From: Panagrolaimus kolymaensis
Taxonomy: Eukaryota; Nematoda; Chromadorea; Rhabditida; Panagrolaimidae
DNA: 64,000 nucleotides
NCBI GenBank assembly: GCA_028622995.1
Contig: JAJQJQ010000007.1
Coordinates: 7,564,001 to 7,628,000 of the forward strand
Direction: 5' to 3'
Each line of letters begins with the position of its first letter. Position 1 is the stretch's first letter. The notes under the pieces are model-generated. The model was not told the origin of the DNA, made no database searches, and saw nothing but the letters and a program-made list of their open reading frames with translations. The translations under genes were made by a program, and so were the position numbers. Positions 1 through 10,437 of the stretch are shown here, piece by piece.

Positions 1-268
1 TTTTATTTTTCATGGTTGGAAGCAATCGAAAAGGAATCGATGGTCCTATGTTAGATGGTTGAATCCATTTCAACATGGATCGGATTTTAATATTTCTCGT
101 TGCTCCTTCGAACAGCCATATCCATTTGAAAATTGGAAATATAATCCTAAATTTATTAAAACTGAAGAAAATATTTTTAAATTGATTCAATCTGAATCAT
201 TGGGAGTTAAGAAAAAATATGTTGATCCTGCTATAATTTTAATTAATAATTCCAAAAAGGCAACTTAA
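1..268 (+). CDS. 3' terminal exon of an unrecognised gene (partial at window edge)
   Basis: A reading frame is open from the first bases to a TAA at 268 and gives about 88 residues. It has a Trp/Arg-rich start (HGWKQSKRNRW) and two cysteines, and ends in a Lys-rich tail. Codon use and the lack of low-complexity runs look more like real coding than the flanking AT-rich DNA. No splice acceptor is obvious before it, so the exon probably begins outside the window. I do not recognise the family. It could be the end of a secreted or Golgi enzyme, but that is a guess. The downstream FkbM gene is on the same strand. Confidence 0.5.
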   Translation, partial: FIFHGWKQSKRNRWSYVRWLNPFQHGSDFNISRCSFEQPYPFENWKYNPKFIKTEENIFKLIQSESLGVKKKYVDPAIILINNSKKAT

Positions 269-1480
269 AGGTTTTTGATAACTATTTTTTTGTTGTTGGT
301 AAAAATGTCTTTGGACAATAAATGCTTTTTTTGTTTTTTTAAATTTAATTTGATTCTTTGCACTTTTAGCTAATCGACTTCAAAATATAATCAGCATTGA
401 ATTTAGAATATTTGAATTTACTTTTTCGACTTTTGAGATTAATCTTTTTATTTTTTAATTTTCAAAATTTTAACATCATTTTAATCCAAAGAAAATTCAA
501 TCGAGCAAGAACCGATTTATGTGTTTGAAAAAAATTGCATAATTTAGTGATAAAAAATAATCTGATTTGAACGTTAAAACAATGGAAATAACAATGACGA
601 ATTTTAAAATTCCAAATGAAACAACAAACTAATAAGCTTATTTAAATGATAACACCCCAAATAAAATAAAATTAAATCAAAATTATTATTATTATGGGTT
701 TAAAGCAAGAACACTCTAAAAAATGTATATTCATAATAACTTTGTGAAATGATAAAAATTAATCCTTATATTATTATAAACTTTTTTTGATCATCGCATT
801 AGAGTAGAAAAAAAAGTAACAACAAAAATTTAGGGTAAAAATTTTTTTTAAAAGAATTTAGTAACATAAATCTAAAATTTACTTTAAAATTACAACTTCT
901 GTATTATGCTTGTTGTTATTAAGGCGCCGGGTTTTGAGATATCCAAATCACAAAATTGCTCATCAATGAGTTTGTTGGTTTTTTCATTTAGTAGAAAAAA
1001 AGTAGTAAGAAGCAAGCAAGCTTTGGCTTTATAATTTTAGATGAAACTAAAAAAAAAGAAGAAATAATGAAAATGTGTGTTTATATCAGCAAAGTTGATT
1101 GATTTTAAATTTATTTATGAAATTATGTCAAAGTCTAAAATTACAGTCCATTTTTGTATTCTTTGTCTATTATTTCAACAACGTTGACTAGAATGGCAAG
1201 TTTCAAGTTTAGATTTGAAAAAATAATACGTCACTTTTTTTTATACCACACATGCACGTGTCTACTACATTGACACGTATCAATCTATATGTATTGTAAT
1301 TCAAATTAGAAAAAATGACACGCCTTTGCATAAGTGTTTTAGTACTATTTTTTTTGTTACAAACATCACAATATCGACGATTTTAAAGTTTTTTAAAACA
1401 TTTACAAAATTTTTTTTTATTGATTCTTTATTTTTCTTAAAAACTCACATCTAAAGAGAATAATAAAAATAAAGAAAAAT
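269..1480. other. Intergenic AT-rich stretch
   Basis: About 1.2 kb of AT-rich sequence with T and A homopolymers. I see no ORF with coding character, no RNA gene and no clear repeat. The last 100 bases presumably hold the promoter and 5' leader of the FkbM gene, with no sharp TATA box visible. Confidence 0.5.
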
Positions 1481-2855
1481 ATGAGAGAAATATTTTGTCG
1501 AGTTGGTCCTAAAACGATTATTCTTCAATTTATTTTTGTAATTTGTGTTATAATTTATTTAGTATTTTCTGATAAAATTACTTCATATTCTTCGGTAGGA
1601 AATTCGGCAGAAGCTTCTAAATCAAATCTTTCAACAATGGCTTCCCTTCGCCAATGTCTTAATTTGGCGTACGATCAAAAAATCAATGATACAAATTACA
1701 TAGAAAATTATCGAAGCTGTGTAAAAGCATTTATGCATGATTTAAAATTAGATTCATTTTTTATGGGAAGATTTGGAGAATTTAAAAAGTTTTTACCCAT
1801 GAATCGATTATATCCTCAAAGCCAATGTCGATGGTTGACTGTCGGAATTGGCGGCACAGTGGAAGCTGAAAAAGAATTTAAAGAAAAATATCCTGATTGT
1901 CAATTATTTGGTGTTGAGCCTTCACCCGATCAATATATTGGATTTGATCAATATGGAACTGTTATTCCTTATGGAGTTGGTAAGTTTGACTAAAAAGAAT
2001 TGAAACTAATCTTGTTGCTAAATTAAAAAAATTAGAAATAAAAAAGATATATAGAAAAATGTTTCCAAAACCAAGAAACTACATTTTTTAGAGATTTTGG
2101 ATTCAAAACAGATTCTTTTAAAAAAAAATTATAATTCTGAAATTTATGTGATTGATTGCCAGAAAAACTTTTTATTTTTAAATTTCTTTAAACAAATTTA
2201 ATTAGGACTTCCAAAATTTTAAAAAAAAATGCATTAATTTTCTTTTATTTTTTTGTCTTGTCACAAAGAAGTCATCGAAAAATATAATTCAAAATTCTAT
2301 AAATTTTTTACATCTAAAAAATTCTTTTTTTCTTTCAGACATAAAAGTCGAAATTTAAATAAAATATTGCTTTTTCATAAATTTAATTTTTTAAGGCGCA
2401 ACTGGTGGAAACTTTGATTTAATCATTCGACAAAACGCTACATACATACATAAAACTATGCCTGTTTTGGCAATGTCGGAAATTCTTGATAAATATCTTC
2501 AAACTCGAACGGTTTTGTACATGACCATCGATATTGAAGGATTTGAATATAATATTTTGGAAGAATTAATGGATGGAAAAATTTTAGATAAAGAAGGAAT
2601 AGCTTTTTGCCAAGTAAGTATTATCCTCAAAAATCCGTGGTTTTAAAATTTGGGCCTTTGCAGATTGATGCAGAATTGCATAATTTAAAAGATAATAAAA
2701 CTCCAACCACTGAATTACTTAATAATTTTAACTCGCCTACCTCAAATTATTTACCTGTGTACACGGATGGCTTTTTAACTCATGAAAAAGTTACATTTAT
2801 AAATATAAAAAATCCTGAATGTAGAAAAGCTTTTAATTTTGACATGTTTTTGTAA
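1481..2855 (+). CDS. FkbM-type methyltransferase, 3 exons, about 302 aa
   Basis: Exons are 1481-1979, 2396-2613 and 2664-2855. The joins keep frame (phase 1, then phase 0) at GTAAGT donors and T-rich AG acceptors. The N-terminus has a hydrophobic stretch at residues 10-30, a likely type II signal-anchor. A conserved block follows: the glycine-rich SAM-binding motif VGIGGTVEAE, then a Gly-Val-Glu-Pro-Ser segment (strand b2 with the acidic residue), and in exon 2 TIDIEGFEYNILEEL. This DIEG(F/A)E motif is diagnostic of the FkbM / Methyltransf_21 family. Nematodes carry many such genes, and their substrates are mostly unknown. The product is probably a Golgi or secretory-pathway SAM-dependent methyltransferase. 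Family assignment is firm; substrate and exact location are inference. Confidence 0.85.
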
Positions 2856-3774
2856 ATAAAAAATAGTAATAAAGAAAGAGAAAATAGTTTTTTTCAAAAA
2901 AGCCATGAGTTCAACGGAAATTTTATAAAGCTAAGTTCAAAAAAAAAAAATGAAAAGAAAATATCAAAATTTCAAACATTATCGAAGCTAGCAACAAACA
3001 AAAAAATAAACATTAAACTTTTTTTCTCCACGACATTGATAATCCATTCGCAACATTTTTATCGGATAAAAAAATGCAGTTTTTTCTTTCTTTCGAAAAA
3101 ATCTTTTTTTCCAAAATGTAAAAATCATAAAGTTTTTTTTCTTGAATGCTGCTGTTGCTTTTTTTGAATATTTTAGCCATATTTTTTTTATTTTTTCTTG
3201 CTTCTCCTTTTTTGTCTTTTTATCAAAAAAACTTTTAACTATTAATAATTAAAAAAAATGATAATATTTAATTAAGTAGTCGCCAAAGAATGAAATTTTA
3301 TTAAATATCATAATTTTTAAAACAGTGGTAACCATGTCATACGAAGATTGGTGATTTGTAAATGCCCTGTAGGAACATTCGGACAAAAAAAATTTAAAAA
3401 CTGGAAATTTGTAATTTTTTAAAGTTTGATCTGTTTTTATGTGTATTTGTTGAAAATTTCTGTAAACAAATCTTTGAATTCTCCATTTTCGATTTGTTTT
3501 TACGAAATGAATAAGTAAAGTAAAAATATACTCATTTTTGGATCTAGTAAAAGAACAGTTTTTTGTGGATTCAAAGCAAATCTTGCTTTACTCTCAGAAA
3601 CTCAAGATGCTTACTGATAATAATAAAAAACTTTAAAATTTTCAGATTTATTTATTGATAATAATTAGCTTTCAAAATGCATAGAATAAATTTAAAATTT
3701 TATAAAAAAATAAAGCAAGCGACATCAACGACAAAAGTTGATATAAAGCAGAGAATAGATATGTATGTTTGTGA
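2856..3774. other. 3' flank between convergent genes
   Basis: This AT-rich space lies between the 3' ends of the FkbM gene (+) and the annexin (-). It contains AATAAA-like hexamers on both strands suited to polyadenylation. No other feature was recognised. Confidence 0.4.
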
Positions 3775-4734
3775 TTAAAAATTGCCTTTAACAATTGCAA
3801 TCAATCCATCTTTATATGCACCAGAGCAATCACTTTTAATTGAACTTTCCAATGAAGTTTTAAACATTTGTTGATAAACTTCAGCGATATCACGTAAATC
3901 AATTTCAGCTCGAGTAACAATAAGTCGAATGAGATCATCATCGCGAGTACCCATTCCTTTCATGGAATTATGAATTAATTCCGCAAAAAAAGCTGTACGA
4001 TTTCGAGCTGATTTAATTATTGCAATTAAAGCATCACGAATATTTCCACTGAATTCACTTTCAATTGCTTTTTCAAGAGGATGTTTAGTAATTTTTTCAT
4101 ATTCTTGAAACATGACTTGTAATTGATGGAAATTTTGAGTGGCAAGAATTTTATTGAATCGACTTTCATCCGTTCCAACTTTGGATTCTCCTGCTCGTCG
4201 AAGAGCCCATGCATCTTGATTAGCTTTGAGGGAATCAGTGTGATGGCCTTCATCTCGGCTTCCATTAACAAGGGAAACAAGGAGGTGTTGAAAATCGCTA
4301 CTGGTGTCTCCAATGATATCCTTTTCCAATGAAGTTTTATATTTTTGTTGATAAACTTGTTTCAATTCATTTATTTGAGCATTATTTCGTGTAGTCATAA
4401 TTTCAATTAATATTGATTCCTTCGTTCCTATTCCTGACATAGCTTTATGAAGTTGATTGGCTTCAAATAAAGCTGGAGGTTCCATAAGTGAAAGGATAAA
4501 ATCTTCAAAATTTCCTTTAAGTTCGGATTTAAGTTCATGAATTAAATCTTTTCCAAATAAAGTTTTAAAGGCTCGAGCTATTTCTTGGCGTTGCCAATTA
4601 CTTCGTTGGCACAGAACGGCAACGATTTGATGGTTATCGCAACCAAACCCTTTCATAGCTTTATGAAGGGCTTCAGCATCCGCATTGGGATTGAATGAGG
4701 GATAAGGGCGAATAGTGGGTCGACAGCCATACAT
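3775..4734 (-). CDS. Annexin, single exon, 319 aa
   Basis: Four annexin repeats are visible, at about residues 15-85, 88-157, 170-243 and 245-318. Each carries the (M)KGxGTxxxxLixI endonexin-type core: GFGCDNHQIVAVL, GIGTKESILIEI, KVGTDESRFNKIL and GMGTRDDDLIRLI. Repeat 1 has GCDN instead of GTDE, so its type II calcium site is probably weak. Repeats 2-4 look competent. Length (319) is normal for an annexin with a short N-terminal tail (MYGCRPTIRPYPSFNP). The start at 4734 is chosen because a T-rich acceptor ending in AG sits at 4764, about 30 bases upstream, and the tail matches annexin leaders. The open frame beyond it is non-coding. Annexins bind phospholipid in a calcium-dependent way at cytosolic membrane faces. 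The absence of introns is unusual for a nematode gene. Confidence 0.93.
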   Translation of the reverse strand: MYGCRPTIRPYPSFNPNADAEALHKAMKGFGCDNHQIVAVLCQRSNWQRQEIARAFKTLFGKDLIHELKSELKGNFEDFILSLMEPPALFEANQLHKAMSGIGTKESILIEIMTTRNNAQINELKQVYQQKYKTSLEKDIIGDTSSDFQHLLVSLVNGSRDEGHHTDSLKANQDAWALRRAGESKVGTDESRFNKILATQNFHQLQVMFQEYEKITKHPLEKAIESEFSGNIRDALIAIIKSARNRTAFFAELIHNSMKGMGTRDDDLIRLIVTRAEIDLRDIAEVYQQMFKTSLESSIKSDCSGAYKDGLIAIVKGNF

Positions 4735-4763
4735 GATGATTGAAATCGATTTTTGGATTGGAG

Positions 4764-4780
4764 CTAAAAAACCAAAAAGG
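4764..4780 (-). promoter_or_regulatory. Likely splice or trans-splice acceptor before the annexin start
   Basis: On the minus strand a T-rich run ends in TTTTTTAG at 4764, and the ATG follows about 30 bases later. This fits spliced-leader addition or the end of a 5' UTR intron. The sequence alone cannot tell which. Confidence 0.45.
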
Positions 4781-6080
4781 TAAAATATATTTAAAAAAAC
4801 AGTGATAAGAAATAATTGTTGGAAAAGCGACTCGAATGAAAAAAAAATTTTTTCAACACAACTAACTATTTTTCGCAGAAATCTAACAACAAACACACAT
4901 GGAAAAAATTTTTAATTGGTTCTTTTATAAAATAACAAAAAAAAATTGAAAAATATCAAAAATAAATGATTGAAGTGTGTTTTTGTTGTATTTTCTAAAT
5001 AAAATGCAAAGAAGAAATGAGAGAAATAAATAAATACAACAACAACGCTTTTTTTTAAATGCGTGTATTTATTTTCAAGTGTTTGGGTGAATAATGAATC
5101 ACTTTTTCCATATTTTAAAGGCCAATAGTAAAAGAGAAAAGAAAGATAGAGAACTATGTAGAAAGAAAGAAAAAAAAGGTGTGCGCGCAAAAGCAATAAT
5201 TTTTTTTGTTCAGCCGGAAAAGAAAAATGATGACGGTTCAATTTTTTATTTTCACGGCAGCCACCAGCCGATGGTTGCTTTGCTGAAAATAGCGCGCCCA
5301 ACAACAAAAAAAGGAAAAAAGGAAATATCAAAAAAATCAAAAGAGTTTGTTTCATTTATTTTTTTTGGTTCGACAGAAAAAAAAGAATGTTTAGAAAGAA
5401 AGAAAAAACAATAATAAAACATATTGCATTTTAGAGTCGGCTTTTTTTTTTTGAGCAAAAAAAATGTGTAATCTTTTTACTTTTGGATTTGATTTGGATA
5501 TTGGGTTCCAATTAATAAATAATGATTTTTTTCAACATAAAAAAAGTAACACTCGGAAGTTAAAAATCAAATGAGTAATAAGCAAAAAAATAGTGACTGT
5601 GAAAAAAGAAAATATGAAAGAAGTAAAATGACTTTCTTTTTTCTAACTTTTATATATATGTTTTTTTTTTGAGGAAGAGGTACGTCCGTCAATGAATCAT
5701 AAGAATGTTTGTTGAAATAATTAGTTTAGTGCTTCCGTTATTGCTGTTGAAATCATCATCGGTATTTTTTTTTTTTCTTCTTCTGCGGAGTGAGATGTGT
5801 GTTTCGTGCGCTGGGGATGTTTGAATGAAAGATTACGTGGAAAATCGGAAATAATTTTTTCTTCTTCCTTAAAGCTAAAAGCTATACTTCCAGAAAAGAA
5901 AAAAACCATTAACAACAAATCACAAAAATTTATTTAAATGAAATAAAAAAAGAACCAAGAAAAATGGATTTAAATAATGCTTCCAATCCAAAAAAATGAA
6001 AATTTCAAACCTTTTTTTCGCTAACGGCAAACAAAGACAAAAACAAAAAAAAACATAAAAATAATAATAAAAATAAAATA
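4781..6080. other. Intergenic, low complexity
   Basis: About 1.3 kb between the annexin 5' end and the 3' end of the MATH gene. It consists of poly-A/T and GAAA-rich runs that generate long but compositionally meaningless frames on both strands. No gene or RNA is supported. Confidence 0.5.
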
Positions 6081-6086
6081 TTATTT

Positions 6087-7240
6087 TTAACAAACATTTT
6101 TGTTGGAAAATCTTGGACGAGAATTAATTTTCTTTAAAGCCATTCGTTCTTTTTTATTCTTTATTAAATTTTGGGATTTATCAAAGTATTTTATAGCTAC
6201 TTTTTTTTCGTCATTTTTACTTTCGATACTTTTTTCTGGTATGATTGAATTATCCATTTCTTTTATTTCGACGAAATTATTTTTACAAGAATTTTTAACA
6301 AAATCATCAAGTTTCATTTGAGTTAATTTTTCAAATTGGGCTTCAATATCATCCAAGCAATTTAAATCTTTGGTGCCACAAAAATTCTTTGCAAATTCAT
6401 TAATTTCAAATGCTTTATCCAAAAAGCTTCGATGGGCTTGAAAATTTGCGAGAGCAATAAAATCTTCAATCTTTTTCTTAAATTGGGTGTGGCTTCTAAA
6501 AAATTATCAAAAATTAATAATTTTCAAGAAGAAAAAATCATGAAAGCTCACAAAATATATTTAACTTCATGACGAGTTTTTACAACGGCTTCAAGTTGGA
6601 TTGTATCATTTTTTATGTAACCCTTTGATTCATCGAAAACTTCCTAAAAAATATTGATTTTTTATTATGGAATGAGCCACACAGTTTAGAAATTATAACT
6701 TTTGAAATTCTATAAAAAAATTTCAAGGAAAAAATTTAAAAAACTTTATTTAATTTTTTTTTGTTGCAACTTGCAACTCCTATTACATAATTTTTTTTGA
6801 GGCATGTCTTTCGCTTTTATGGTACACAAACAAATCACAAAAACTTACATTTAGCATCATAAAATTAGAATAACCCCAATCGGGTTCACGTCGTTGATAT
6901 ATATGGTTAGTTCTTTTACTATATGGACGAACATCATCATTTTGTGAAAGCAAACGTAATTCAGCTCTAGCTTCACAAAACCAATTACTAAAAAAATTTA
7001 ATAACAATAATTTACAGAAAATTTATTTACTTACTCGGAATAACTTGGTGCACAACATTCAAGGAAAAATCCTAGCGTTCTTTGAAATCCCAAATTTTGA
7101 ACAATATGCTGGCGAGGCATTGTTTTAATTCGCCATTCTACTCCACCAATCCAAATTTTGGGTGAATGCAAGGTTTGATTAATTTGACTTATTTGGGGAA
7201 CTTCAAATTTTATGGTGGCCGTAGTTTCTTCTTCTTTCAT
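6087..7240 (-). CDS. MATH-domain protein, 4 exons, about 281 aa
   Basis: Exons in transcript order are 7240-7035, 6987-6849, 6643-6552 and 6495-6087, with frame kept at each join. The N-terminal ~140 residues form a MATH (TRAF-like) domain. Visible landmarks are SPKIWIGGVEWRIKTMPR, TLGFFLECCAPS, NWFCEARAELRLLS, and DWGYSNFMMLNEV followed by GYIKNDTIQLEAVV. The pattern is closest to the MATH domain of USP7-type deubiquitinases, but no BTB or protease domain follows. The C-terminal half is charged, helical-looking and Lys-rich, ending in RPRFSNKNVC. MATH domains bind peptide motifs and often recruit substrates to ubiquitin ligases. Nematodes have many lineage-specific MATH genes. A TTTTCAG acceptor ends at 7249, nine bases before the ATG, which suggests direct trans-splicing. 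Confidence 0.8.
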
Positions 7241-7892
7241 TTTTGAATCTGAAAATGGGGACTAAAACTACAATTTTTAAAATAAAGAAAGATAAAATGA
7301 AGAAAAAAAATTAATTTGAAGTTTTTTTTGACCAAAATCAAAGAAAAAAGTAAATTTCTGACAGAAAATTTACTTTATATTGTTTCGATTTTTCACCAAA
7401 AAAATATCAGTGCTACTCATGAATAAATTATTTTTGGGTTTAACTATATCCCAGCTCAACAAAAAGTGTTATATACCTCATAATAAATTTATGGACTATT
7501 GGGAAAACAAACCCATGAAATTTGTTATTAGTTAATCTCAACTAAATTAATAGTTTCCTTCATGATCAAGTCTAGAGCATAGTCTTAAAAAATATTGATT
7601 TGAGGTGACCTGGATGCGTTTATATGGCTTTACTTTTTCAAAAAATATCATAAAGCAAAGAGAAGTATTTTTTGCAACTTCCCACAAATCACACAAAAAA
7701 TAGCCCAAGAGAATGAAAAAGTTTTTTAATCTAAGGTAAAAGTATATCTCCTCTGAATATTTTTTGTTATTGTTTTTGCATGGCTCAACTTAATTTTTTT
7801 TATATAAATACCTGCTCCGTGCTGCATTTTATTCAACAATTTCCACTTCACTGAATTTTTATTTATTTTATTATTTTTTTATTATTAAATGA
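7241..7892. promoter_or_regulatory. Divergent promoter region with TATA box for the Skp1-like gene
   Basis: The region separates the MATH gene (-) from the Skp1-like gene (+). TATATAAAT lies at 7801-7809, about 85 bases before the ATG at 7893. A C-rich patch and an initiator-like CATTTTATTCA follow at 7820-7840. The rest is AT-rich with nothing recognised. Confidence 0.5.
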
Positions 7893-8435
7893 ATGGCTTC
7901 CACCGATACTGAAAATCAAGTCGCCATCGTTGCTGGTCCATGTGCAGTTTCAAAACTTACACTTCGCTCCAAAGTTAATCCAGAATTCACGATCGAAGTT
8001 GATTCTCGCGTCATTGATGCTTGTTCGATTCTTAAAAATGTTACCGAACACACGGATAATAGCGATGCAGTAGAAGTGGATATGACTCAAAAGCAACTCG
8101 AAGATTTCGTAAACCTCCATAATCACTTCGACTCTGCCGCCGCTGAAAAGGATACAGAATGGACGAATGATTTTTTCAAAAAAATGAATGATGCAGAATT
8201 TAAGGATCTTTGTTGGAAGGCAGATTATCTCGATTCTCAAAGATTCCTTGAAGCTGCCGGGGATTTTGCTTTAACTAAAATGGAAGATATGGAAGTTAAA
8301 GATATTCAACACTGGTTAAATATCGTGGATGATTACACTCCCGAAGAACGTAAAGCTATGGAAGAACATCCACTTGAATTTTTTACTGGTATTTCCATTA
8401 ACCAAGATGAAGCCGTTGAACAAGCCAATGCTTAA
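7893..8435 (+). CDS. Skp1-related protein, single exon, 180 aa
   Basis: The N-terminal part follows the Skp1 POZ fold: KLTLRSKVNPEFTIEVDSRVIDACSILKNV, with an acidic linker and then VEVDMTQKQLEDFVNLHNH. The C-terminal part carries the Skp1 core: WTNDFFKKMNDAEFKDLCWKADYLDSQRFLEAAGDFAL, a degenerate form of the canonical LFELILAANYLDIKGLLD region, then NIVDDYTPEERKAMEE. The usual final helix (NEWC...) that helps hold the F-box is replaced by HPLEFFTGISINQDEA, so F-box preference may differ. Skp1 bridges cullin-1 and F-box proteins in SCF ubiquitin ligases. Nematodes have expanded sets of Skp1-related genes. Three F-box-like genes lie 34-47 kb away. A lack of introns and fast divergence are typical of recent duplicates. 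Confidence 0.85.
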   Translation: MASTDTENQVAIVAGPCAVSKLTLRSKVNPEFTIEVDSRVIDACSILKNVTEHTDNSDAVEVDMTQKQLEDFVNLHNHFDSAAAEKDTEWTNDFFKKMNDAEFKDLCWKADYLDSQRFLEAAGDFALTKMEDMEVKDIQHWLNIVDDYTPEERKAMEEHPLEFFTGISINQDEAVEQANA

Positions 8436-8965
8436 AAAAATATTTAGTTTTGATTTTTTATGTATTTTGAATTGTTTTGTGCCAATTTTTGAAATTTTAT
8501 TACTTTTTGTGTATGAAATTTGAATAAAACTTTGATTAAAAAAAATAGGAAAATCTTCAAGAATATGAAACTTTTAAAAAATAAGATTAATTTCTTTGAA
8601 AACCGCAAATAGACAGTTAATAATAATTATTTTGAAGTTCGATAAAAATCGTTCAAAACTATTGGTTGAAATTTTGGGACGAACTTCAATTTGGTAGATT
8701 AAGTTTAAAGTGTTTTTTAATGACAAATTAGAATATCTTAAATGTATTTTTTTTAAACAAAAGTCATCGAAGAACGGAAATAACTTTGTTGCTTGTTGGC
8801 TTATCGATACAGTTTCAACTTTTAAATTAGTTTCTTTTTTTGTTCATGTATGTATAACATCTTGGATAATCCCTCAATTTTTTAAATGAATAATGTTACG
8901 AAAATGTTATTCATCACAATAGTGGATATTTGCCAATATTTCATAAATATCTGAATCTTGTTAAT
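8436..8965. other. 3' flank, nothing recognised
   Basis: AT-rich DNA after the Skp1-like stop. An AATAAA at about 8523 is a plausible polyadenylation signal. No gene evidence was seen. Confidence 0.4.
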
Positions 8966-8971
8966 GATTAC

Positions 8972-9113
8972 CTTTTTCTGCGCAATTAAAATGATAATCT
9001 GGAGGAGCTTTATAAAGTAATAATTGTAATGGATTAATTTCTCCAAAATTTACGCGGTAATTTCTAATGCAAAATTCATTTAGGCAATTAATGGCATATT
9101 CTTTATTTGAATT
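8972..9113 (-). pseudogene. Isolated coding-like exon remnant of unknown family
   Basis: The minus strand has a 47-codon open stretch with balanced codon use and Cys/Asn/Tyr-rich content, including NCLNEFCIRNYRVNFGEIN. It ends in a proper GTAATC donor at 8971. The 5' side meets an in-frame TAA at 9114-9116, although a T-rich AG acceptor lies a little further out. No partner exons were found nearby. It could be an orphan exon of a decayed gene or part of a small spliced gene. I do not recognise the family. Confidence 0.3.
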
Positions 9114-9119
9114 TTAGCG

Positions 9120-10437
9120 TTTGATTTGCTACAAAAAACATTTGAAATTAAATTTAAAACCGTTCTTTTTATCTAAAAAAATAAGATCGCGGTTTTTAAA
9201 CTTTCGTAGAGAAATAGCAAAAACAAAAAAGAACAAAAAATATTCAAATTAAAAACAGAATTAAATTATAAAAGCCTTTTTTCATTTTTATTCAAAGCTT
9301 ATAAAAAATATGAAGACTGAGTGATCTGTCTCTGATCTGTTTTTCTTCCACATTTTTTAAAGCACACTTTATTGATTTTTTGCGCACTTTTAACTAATAA
9401 AAAATAAATTCTGTTGCTTTTTTTCTTTCTTCTATTTTATGGGCAAAACAAAAAAGTGAGAACATAGCTTTAAAAAAAATGATGATTCATTGAATGGCAG
9501 CGATTAATGTTAATATTTTTTTTCTCCATTTCTTTCTCTTCTTTTTTTTGCGCAAAGCTATTTATTTTGCAAAAGTTCTACTTTCCACGCCGGTTCGAAA
9601 GTCGATTTTTATTTTTAAAGGCACACACATGCATTGTAATTTTTACGCGTTTTTTGAATATTTAATATCTTTTTTTAATTTTATTTGAATGATAAAAGTT
9701 ACAAATCAACCCAACAATAAAAAAGCTAAATAAAAGTATTGTTAGGAAACTATTAAGCAAAAAAGTAAAAACATTATTTTAAGTGGAATTAAATCAAAAT
9801 CCTGATTTTTTGCATTTCATTAACAAAGAAAATTTATTAATGCACATTTATTTATTTATCAAATATTTATTTTTACAGAATATATTACAAAAGACTTGAT
9901 GGGTAAACTATATCTTAGATGAAAAAAAATAATAATAAAAACTGAATCAGTAAAACAAAATGAAAAAACCCGATTACAAAAAAGGCACAGAAAAGAATTG
10001 ATAGAAGCAAAAACCAAAAAAGAAAGAAACAAAACCAAAGAAGAAAAATAAATTTAGAGATCAACGATGGAGAAAAAAAATTAAAAATAAAACAATAAAT
10101 GCTTTGATGATTTGAAATATTTTTTTGTATGTAAAAAAAATGCACAAAGAAAAAAGTGAAAAACAAAAGTTTTGTTTGAATAAAAAATAATGGTTACCAG
10201 TATATTGGCAAGAGAGAAATTTTCATAATTATTTAAAGAAAATTAAATTAATTTAAAATTTGATAATTTTTTTCAAAGTTTTGGTGGGAAATTTTTACAC
10301 AAAAAAATTTGAAATGTCTCGAGTCAAAAAAATTTATAAATTTGCAGTTTTGAAACGAAAAAATCATTAAAATTGACAAAACTTTGAAGTGAAAATGAGT
10401 CTTTGGAAAAATTTTTGTAGGTCGAAAAAATAAAAAT
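9120..10437. other. Intergenic AT-rich stretch
   Basis: Long T/A runs produce frames such as the Phe-rich one at 9915-10166 that have no coding character. No RNA gene or clear repeat was seen. Confidence 0.5.

Noticed and set aside
9915..10166. 83-aa hydrophobic ORF that could look like a membrane protein
   Set aside because: It comes from poly-A/T tracts read on the minus strand; only Phe, Leu, Ile and Lys dominate, and no gene signals are present.
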